Below, piece after piece: positions 48,587 through 53,723 of a stretch of 53,723 bases of DNA. Every line of letters begins with the position of its first letter. The first letter of the stretch is position 1. A program made the translations under genes and the position numbers. Below the pieces are notes generated by a model. It was not told the origin of the DNA. It was given only the letters and a program-made list of their open reading frames with translations, and searched no databases. The stretch is from Deltaproteobacteria bacterium (GTDB lineage: Bacteria > Myxococcota_A > UBA9042): the NCBI GenBank assembly GCA_016875335.1, contig VGRO01000017.1:1-53723 (forward strand), written 5' to 3'.

Positions 48587-49138
48587 ATGGGCATGGGCGG
48601 TACCGGCGGTGGCGGAGGTCGCGGGCGCATCGCCCAGGGCACGCTGTCCGAAATCAACGTCACGCCGATGGTCGACGTCATGCTCGTGCTGCTCGTCATC
48701 TTCATGGTGGCGTCGAGCGTCGAAGCGGCGCGCATCTCGCGCGAGGCGGAGACCTTGCGCCAGGTCGCCAGCGAAGAAATCGCCGCCAAGGCGGCCACCG
48801 ACGAGAACCAGGTGCCCGTGGACCTGCCCAAGCTCAAGGCCGACAAGATCGCGGCCGGCAGCAAGGCCGGCAAGCCCGTGGTGAGCTTCGACGGCGATCG
48901 CAAGGTGTGGCTGGACAAGGAACTGCTGGTGGACTGCAAGGCCAAGGCGGTCGACGCGTGCCTGGATGGATTCGAGGCCGGCCTGCAACACTCCAGTCGC
49001 GGCAAGGGGTTGCGCGACGCCCATTTGCGCGCTGATCGCCGGCTGGACTACGGGCTGGTGCTGGCGCTGATGGCGCGCATGCGGCGGGTCGGCATCGAGC
49101 ACTTTGGCTTGGTCAGCGAAGAGCCGCTGGGACGGTAG
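48587..49138 (+). CDS. ExbD/TolR-type subunit
   Basis: 183 residues. A Gly-rich N-terminus leads to E-I-N-V-T-P-M-V-D-V near 22-31 and a single membrane helix (L-V-L-L-V-I-F-M-V-A). The Asp in M-V-D-V is the conserved proton-accepting residue. The periplasmic part has an unusually long charged linker (E-E-I-A-A-K-A-A) before the ExbD domain (A-D-R-R-L-D-Y-G-L-V near 148-157). It works with the ExbB-like and TonB-like products on either side. Confidence 0.93.
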   Translation: MGMGGTGGGGGRGRIAQGTLSEINVTPMVDVMLVLLVIFMVASSVEAARISREAETLRQVASEEIAAKAATDENQVPVDLPKLKADKIAAGSKAGKPVVSFDGDRKVWLDKELLVDCKAKAVDACLDGFEAGLQHSSRGKGLRDAHLRADRRLDYGLVLALMARMRRVGIEHFGLVSEEPLGR

Positions 49139-49141
49139 GCG

Positions 49142-50020
49142 ATGCAACCCGCCCACGTCGGCATCACCCGCACCGACCTCGGCGTCGGCGCGGCGTTGGC
49201 GACGGTGGTGCACGTGGGCGTCGGCTTTGCGATGTGGCTGGCGCCCGCCACCGATTCGGGGGCCGTCAAGACCGAAGAGGACGTGAGCGTGCCCAACTGC
49301 GCGGCGGTGGTATCGACTGCATGCCTGGCACCCGGAGAGCGCGCGACCCGCTCCCGCGCCGAGGACGACAAGAAGCTCAAGCAAGTCGAAGAGCGCCGCT
49401 GTCCCGAACCCGTGCGCCGCGCGTTGCGCCGTGACCTGGAGTCGCCGCCGGCCGTCGAAGTGGACCTGTTGCAAGCCGAACTCGTCGCCGCAAAGGGCGT
49501 GGAGACTGGGACAGTGCTGGCCCAGCCGGCCCAGGTCCAAAAGCCGGCAGAATCAAAACCCAAACTCGCCGAGGCGATGGGCCTGGAAAGCAAGCTGGGC
49601 GACCTGCTCGACAACGAACCCCGCAGTGACGAACTCAAGAAGAAGAAACTCGGCGACATCCTCGGCAAGGCCGACGGCAGCGAACACGGCGAAGGCAAGG
49701 TCAACCGCAGCGGATCGGCATATGTGCGCGAGGTAGAGTCGGCGGTCAGGCGCACGTTTCGCGCTCCGGCCGGCATCCCGCCTTGGGAACTGGTGGACCT
49801 CGAAGCCAAAGTGCGGATCGTTCGCATGACTGCGGCCGGCGCCGTGCTCGAGTGGAAGTTCGACAAGAAAAGCGGCAACGACAACTACGACGACGCCATC
49901 GCCGGCCTGATGAACGGCTACAAGTCCGGCATGCGGTCGCTGCCTGAGCCGCCGGCCGCCATTTTGGAGCAGATCAACTCGCGCGGTCTGCCGATGACGT
50001 TCCGCGGGGCGCGCAACTGA
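49142..50020 (+). CDS. TonB/TolA-like energy-transducing protein
   Basis: 292 residues. A short N-terminal region leads to one helix near 14-34, then a charged linker rich in Lys, Glu and Pro, and a C-terminal TonB/TolA-like domain from ~200 (Y-V-R-E-V-E-S-A-V-R-R near 197-207, V-R-I-V-R-M-T-A-A-G near 225-234). This gives an ExbB-ExbD-TonB triad, although the equally likely alternative is a Tol-Pal-type link with TolA. There is no outer-membrane receptor next to it. It sits three bases after the exbD stop. Confidence 0.83.
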   Translation: MQPAHVGITRTDLGVGAALATVVHVGVGFAMWLAPATDSGAVKTEEDVSVPNCAAVVSTACLAPGERATRSRAEDDKKLKQVEERRCPEPVRRALRRDLESPPAVEVDLLQAELVAAKGVETGTVLAQPAQVQKPAESKPKLAEAMGLESKLGDLLDNEPRSDELKKKKLGDILGKADGSEHGEGKVNRSGSAYVREVESAVRRTFRAPAGIPPWELVDLEAKVRIVRMTAAGAVLEWKFDKKSGNDNYDDAIAGLMNGYKSGMRSLPEPPAAILEQINSRGLPMTFRGARN

Positions 50021-50078
50021 GCCACCTTGCGCCGCCTGCGAACCCGGTCCATGCTCGCGCCCGCCCTTGGAGGACCGA

Positions 50079-51470
50079 ATGGCCCACACCGTCGAACTGA
50101 ACATCACCGACCCCGGATTCCGGCGGGCGCGCACCGTCAACTGGGTCAACCTGGGCCTGCTGTACGCGCTTTTCTACATGTCGCGCTACAACTTCATGGC
50201 CTCGGTGACCGATTTGTCCAACACCTTCGGCTGGTCCAAGGCCGACATCGGCGTGTTCGAAACGGTGATGCCGCTCGTGTACGGCATCGCGGTCGTGGTC
50301 AATGGCCCCATCGCCGACCGCATCGGCGGCAAGAAGGCCTTCCTCATCGGCACGGTGGGCGCCATCCTGGCCAATTTCGCCTTTGGGTGCGGCGCATTTT
50401 TCATCGCCAAAGAGGCGGTCTGGGCCGGGACCGGCATCGACCGCCACGTGGTCGCGCCGGCAGAGTTCGCGCATGGCTTCGACAGCCGCACGTTCCTCAT
50501 CTATCTCGCCACCGCCTGGGGCATCAACGGCTATTTCCAGTCGTTCGGGGCGCTGTCGATCGTCAAGGTCAACGCCCACTGGTTCCACGTGCGCGAGCGG
50601 GGCACGTTCGCTGGGATCTTCGGCATCCTCATCCGATTCGGGTTGGTGCTCGGCACCTCGGTGGCGCCCGCCATGATCGGCGTGTTCGGCGGCTGGCAGT
50701 ACGCGTTCTGGGTGCCTTCAGCATTGCTGGTGGTGCTGTTTGTCACCAACTACCTGTACATGCACAACTCGCCCAGCGACGCGGGCTTTGAGGAACTCGA
50801 CACCGGCGACGCGACCGACGACGGTCCGGGCGGCGTCAGCGTCGGCGACATCCTCAAGAAGGTGTTCGTCAATCCGGTGACGCTGACCATCGCGCTGGCC
50901 TCGATGATGATCGGTCTGGTGCGCCGCAGCGTGCTGGACGGAGCGTGGATGCCCAAGTATTTCGGAGAGTTGTTCAACGTCGACCGCTCGACCGGCACCT
51001 GGCACTTGGCGTTCTGGCTGGCGGCGGCGGCGGGCATCGCTGGCGGTTTCGTGTTCGGCATTGCCTCGGACCGCGTGTACAAGGGGCGGCGTGCCCCGGT
51101 GGTGGTGTTCGGATTCCTGGGCATGGCCGTGGCACTGGTGCTGTTTTCGGCCGTGCACGCGGCCGGCGTCGGCGTCGCAGCCACGGTGGCCGTGATGATC
51201 GTGCTGTCGTTCTTCGTCAACGGCGCCCACGGCATGATCGGCGGAGCGGCGTCGATGGACTTTGGCGGCAAGAAGGCGGCGGCTACGGCGGCTGGGCTTT
51301 TCGACGGTATGCAATACGTGGCGAGCGCGATCATCGGACCGACGGTGCCGCTCTTGGTCAAGCACTGGGGCTGGGCGGCGTGGATCGCCGCGCCGATTCC
51401 ATTTGCGTTGATCGGCGCCGCGGTGATGGCGCGCCTGTGGAACGCGACGCCGGGCAAGAAGGGCCACTGA
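50079..51470 (+). CDS. MFS organophosphate:phosphate antiporter (GlpT-like)
   Basis: 463 residues with about 12 membrane helices. The OPA-family signature is clear: Y-M-S-R-Y-N near 33-38, G-W-S-K-A-D-I-G near 51-58, P-I-A-D-R-I-G-G-K-K-A-F near 77-88, and G-Y-F-Q-S-F-G near 150-156. In the family such proteins exchange glycerol-3-phosphate or hexose-phosphate for phosphate. Exact substrate is not readable. ATG 50079 has GGAGG six bases upstream; the TTG at 50067 is a weaker start. A family 2 repeat begins one base after the stop. Confidence 0.92.
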   Translation: MAHTVELNITDPGFRRARTVNWVNLGLLYALFYMSRYNFMASVTDLSNTFGWSKADIGVFETVMPLVYGIAVVVNGPIADRIGGKKAFLIGTVGAILANFAFGCGAFFIAKEAVWAGTGIDRHVVAPAEFAHGFDSRTFLIYLATAWGINGYFQSFGALSIVKVNAHWFHVRERGTFAGIFGILIRFGLVLGTSVAPAMIGVFGGWQYAFWVPSALLVVLFVTNYLYMHNSPSDAGFEELDTGDATDDGPGGVSVGDILKKVFVNPVTLTIALASMMIGLVRRSVLDGAWMPKYFGELFNVDRSTGTWHLAFWLAAAAGIAGGFVFGIASDRVYKGRRAPVVVFGFLGMAVALVLFSAVHAAGVGVAATVAVMIVLSFFVNGAHGMIGGAASMDFGGKKAAATAAGLFDGMQYVASAIIGPTVPLLVKHWGWAAWIAAPIPFALIGAAVMARLWNATPGKKGH

Positions 51471-51471
51471 C

Positions 51472-51632
51472 AGGGTGTGGCCGAACCACGCGGTCGGCCC
51501 CGGCACGAGCGGAGGCCGTCGGACGACTGGGGCGCTGCCCCATGCTGCGCCGCAGGGAGCCTGGCGGCCGACAGCAATGCAGGTCGGAGCGGATGGTTGC
51601 GCGCAGCACGCGTGTCCATCAACAACACCCGC
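51472..51632 (+). repeat. Family 2 repeat, left copy
   Basis: About 161 bp between the convergent stops of the transporter gene (51470) and the outer-membrane protein gene (51638). Bases 51531-51630 match 52505-52604 without gaps at about 80 of 100 positions. It opens with AGGGTGT and ends in AACACCC, a decayed terminal inverted repeat. It is in direct orientation relative to the right copy. Confidence 0.85.
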
Positions 51633-51637
51633 TGAAC

Positions 51638-52303
51638 TCACGGTCCTGCTGCGGCGGTCGCGGCGGCCCCGGATTCCGTGTCGCCCGCGAAGTCCACGCC
51701 GACCATGACCCGCACGGCCCATTCGCTGCGGCCGGCCCAGAGATCCCTGGAGTAGACCGGCGCGACGCCAAGCGACAGCCTCTTGCTGCCAAAGCCGATG
51801 AGCGGACCGGCGTTGAACTGGAACGTTGATCCGTCGCGGGTGACGTCGGCGAGCGCGCCGAGGTACATGCCGCGCCACCAGTACTGTCCGCTCAGCCACG
51901 AGTAAGCGCCGACCATCGCGCCGCGGTCGTAGTAGATGTCGTTGAACCAATCGGCCTCGAACTCGCCTTTGGCGTAGTACAGTTCCAGATTGACCAGCGG
52001 CGCAAGCTCTGCGGCGACATAGGCGCCCGCCTTGACCAACAGCGCGAGGTCGCCGTCCAGCAGACGGAACGACGGTCCCACGTAGGCGCCCAGCGACTTG
52101 TCGGCGCCGATTGCCCAGCCGTACACGGCGACCGCGATCGGCGGGCCCCCTTCGGCCAGCGCAGCCTCGGTGCCGGCATAGATGAGGGTCTGGGCCCGCG
52201 GCAGGCCGTGCACTTGGACCGCGGTCGCCGCGCCCAACCCGAGCAAGGCGGCGGCGAGGCGCGGGACGTGCAGCCGGGGCAGTGCGAACTGGGTCCCTTT
52301 CAT
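51638..52303 (-). CDS. Outer-membrane beta-barrel-type protein
   Basis: 221 residues with a signal peptide that ends near residue 30-38. The mature protein is a run of short alternating strands with aromatic and Gly residues (Y-V-G-P-S-F-R-L-L near 75-83, G-Q-Y-W-W-R-G-M-Y-L-G near 139-149, V-M-V-G-V-D-F near 200-206). It is about the size of an 8-stranded barrel. The ATG at 52303 has GGGAGGG upstream. It is the only gene between the two family 2 repeats. Function is unknown; a small porin or adhesion barrel is a guess. Confidence 0.8.
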   Translation of the reverse strand: MKGTQFALPRLHVPRLAAALLGLGAATAVQVHGLPRAQTLIYAGTEAALAEGGPPIAVAVYGWAIGADKSLGAYVGPSFRLLDGDLALLVKAGAYVAAELAPLVNLELYYAKGEFEADWFNDIYYDRGAMVGAYSWLSGQYWWRGMYLGALADVTRDGSTFQFNAGPLIGFGSKRLSLGVAPVYSRDLWAGRSEWAVRVMVGVDFAGDTESGAAATAAAGP

Positions 52304-52427
52304 GGCACCCTCCCATGCGGTGGGCGGCCCGCCGCGTCAGGGGTTTGACGTCGCTCCGGGCGCGCTCGCGATCTGCCTGCGGGCTCCTCGACCTCGCGAC
52401 GGACAGGTCTTGAACACATCCTCTCCC

Positions 52428-52605
52428 AGGGTGTTTATGTTTGATTGCCGTCGCGAGCGGAATCAGGCGCCCGACAGGCGAGGCGGAGGTTGTCAGGCGA
52501 CTGAGGCGAAGCCCCAAGCTACGCCGCAGGGAGCCTGGCGACCGACAACAAAGCATGTCGGGATGCATGGTTACGCGTAGCAGGCGTTTCAAACATAAAC
52601 ACCCT
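52428..52605 (+). repeat. Family 2 repeat, right copy, with 16-bp terminal inverted repeat
   Basis: 178 bp bounded by AGGGTGTTTATGTTTG (52428-52443) and its exact reverse complement (52590-52605). The right end is directly followed by the mreC stop codon (52607-52609). The core matches the left copy. A short non-autonomous mobile element is the simplest reading, although a paired-end RNA structure (terminator for mreC) also fits. The remaining 52304-52427 holds the leader of the outer-membrane protein gene; I see no clear promoter in it. Confidence 0.9.
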
Positions 52606-52606
52606 C

Positions 52607-53593
52607 TCAGGGCGGCGCGTCCGGGGTGTTGGCGGGATCGACGGCGCGCCTGCCCGGTGCGCGCGGACCGTCGAGCGGGGGCATCGCTGGCGCGAATTCG
52701 TTGGCCTTGCCCGGGGCCGCGGGCGGCTGACCTTCCCACGGGCCGCCGCGGTAGTCCACGACGATGAGCAATTCTTCAATGGTCGCGTAGGACACGGATG
52801 GGGCCAGCACGAACTCGTGGTACAGGCCGCTGCGCACCGAACGGGCATCGGTGATGTGCCCGACCTCCAAGCCGGCCGGGAACACCCGATCGTGGCCGGT
52901 CGTGAGCACGGCGTCTCCCGCCGCGAGGGCCGAGCCGCGCTCGGCATTGTCGAGGTACACGAACTGCGCGCCGAACTCGTTGCGCTTGCCCTTGCCGCGC
53001 ACCGATCCGACCACGCCCTTGCCGGTGACCATGGCGTGGACCTGTGACCGCGCGTCGGTCACCAACATGACGTCGGCGTAGGCCCCGGCAAGTTTCTCGA
53101 TGTGGCCGACGATGCCGTCGTGGGTGATGACGGCTTGCCCCTCGCGCACCTCGGCGGCGTCCTGCACGTCGATGCGCAACCGCACCACCTGGAAGATCTG
53201 CGACACGTCGCGGCCGACCACGCGCGCGGGCACGGTCTTGAAGGTACGGCGCTCGGCCCGAAATCCGCACAGGCGCTTGACCCGATCCAACTCCTGGGCC
53301 TGGCTGCGGCTGCGCAAGGCCTCGCCGAGGAGGATGCGGTTCTCGCGTTCAAGCTCCTTGTTGCGGGCCTCGGTTTGGGCGAGCAGCACATAGCCGTGCA
53401 GGAGGTCGCGGACCCCGCCTACCGCGGACTGCGCCAGACGCGCGGGCGGCGACGTCAGGGCCAGCAGCGCCCTTTCGACCCACGAGGTCTCGGGCCGGGC
53501 GCGGCCGTGGTAGTACATGCTGACCAGCGGCAGCACGAAGGCGAAAAGCACCAGGAGCGGCCGGCGGTAGCGGCGCAGCAGTTCGCGCAGCAT
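52607..53593 (-). CDS. mreC: Rod shape-determining protein MreC
   Basis: 328 residues. One N-terminal membrane helix near 12-30 and a coiled coil near 72-100 (T-E-A-R-N-K-E-L-E-R-E-N-R-I-L) precede the paired beta-barrel domains (V-V-G-R-D-V-S-Q near 124-131, T-H-D-G-I-V-G-H-I near 156-164, V-L-T-T-G near 237-241). MreC scaffolds the elongasome in the periplasm with MreB, MreD and the class B PBP. The Pro-rich tail after ~300 is variable in the family. mreB would be expected upstream, just beyond the window; mreD does not follow, since the next gene downstream is the outer-membrane protein past a family 2 repeat. Confidence 0.95.
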   Translation of the reverse strand: MLRELLRRYRRPLLVLFAFVLPLVSMYYHGRARPETSWVERALLALTSPPARLAQSAVGGVRDLLHGYVLLAQTEARNKELERENRILLGEALRSRSQAQELDRVKRLCGFRAERRTFKTVPARVVGRDVSQIFQVVRLRIDVQDAAEVREGQAVITHDGIVGHIEKLAGAYADVMLVTDARSQVHAMVTGKGVVGSVRGKGKRNEFGAQFVYLDNAERGSALAAGDAVLTTGHDRVFPAGLEVGHITDARSVRSGLYHEFVLAPSVSYATIEELLIVVDYRGGPWEGQPPAAPGKANEFAPAMPPLDGPRAPGRRAVDPANTPDAPP

Positions 53594-53723
53594 GGACTAG
53601 TACCTCAGGCCCGAAGTTCGCGCCGGGTTCCGGCGCGCAACCGGGCCGAGGTACTTCCGGCCGCGGCTGCGGCCGGACGCGGGGGTGAGCGCGCATGGGC
53701 GCGCGAGGGGGCTGCGAGCCCCC
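53594..53723. other. Upstream of mreC: two perfect hairpins
   Basis: CCGGCCGC / GCGGCCGG with loop GGCT at 53657-53676, and GGGGGCT / AGCCCCC with loop GCG at 53707-53723, ending at the window edge. They lie in the leader of mreC, or behind the preceding gene, and could terminate or attenuate upstream transcription. No ORF is seen. Confidence 0.5.

Noticed and set aside
51472..52605. Transposase remnant in family 2 repeats
   Set aside because: Both copies give similar short minus-strand peptides (C-C-R-x-P-G-S-L-R-R-S), but this simply follows from the DNA similarity. There is no start, motif or length to support a protein.

Overview
The window reads as one stretch of bacterial chromosome with very high G+C. 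It is most like Myxococcota or a neighbouring deltaproteobacterial-type lineage. The evidence is the abundance of lipoproteins, a PEGA-type Ser/Thr kinase, a Cys-rich repeat lipoprotein ending in a sulfatase-modifying-factor fold, an oversized housekeeping sigma factor, and the macromolecular-synthesis pair dnaG-rpoD. I saw no rRNA, tRNA, CRISPR array, insertion sequence or prophage block. The only RNA gene recognised is RNase P RNA (rnpB).

Layout, left to right. 1-2745: an iscR-iscS unit with one unknown gene, bracketed by two inverted copies of a ~135-bp repeat. 2787-8472 (minus): a partial complex I operon nuoA-C-D-G-H-I that has no nuoB, nuoE/F or nuoJ-N. 8791-9751: a 19-bp tandem array upstream of an orphan contractile-injection spike protein. 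9862-18497: hflX, an unknown coiled-coil-like protein, a lipoprotein, an FHA protein, a class A penicillin-binding protein and mrp. 18800-24417: the 37-unit Cys-rich lipoprotein and a degenerate PHP-like protein. 24508-31316: aroA and rnpB on the minus strand, divergent from dnaG-rpoD.

31428-32578: a second single-gene cassette (a D-x-N-x-D-G lipoprotein) bracketed by the same inverted repeat. 32583-34794 (minus): a three-gene envelope operon. 34852-35298: ruvX. 35420-40765: a tightly coupled six-gene chain (glutaredoxin, lipoprotein, aspartokinase, LolB-like lipoprotein, thymidylate kinase, PEGA kinase). 40916-45004 (minus): an ECF sigma/anti-sigma operon feeding secreted, TPR/PEGA and FGE-fold envelope genes. 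45160-50020: a lipoprotein, a HAD phosphatase and an ExbB-ExbD-TonB set. 50079-53593: a GlpT-like transporter, then an outer-membrane protein bracketed by a second repeat family, then mreC.

The most unusual structure is the repeat architecture. Family 1 has four copies in two subtypes. In both brackets the type II copy lies upstream of the enclosed unit and the type I copy lies downstream in inverted orientation. The two type I copies are identical over 127 bases although they are about 32 kb apart. Family 2 has two direct copies placed flush against stop codons around one outer-membrane protein gene. All positions, starts and motifs were read by eye; no database search was possible.
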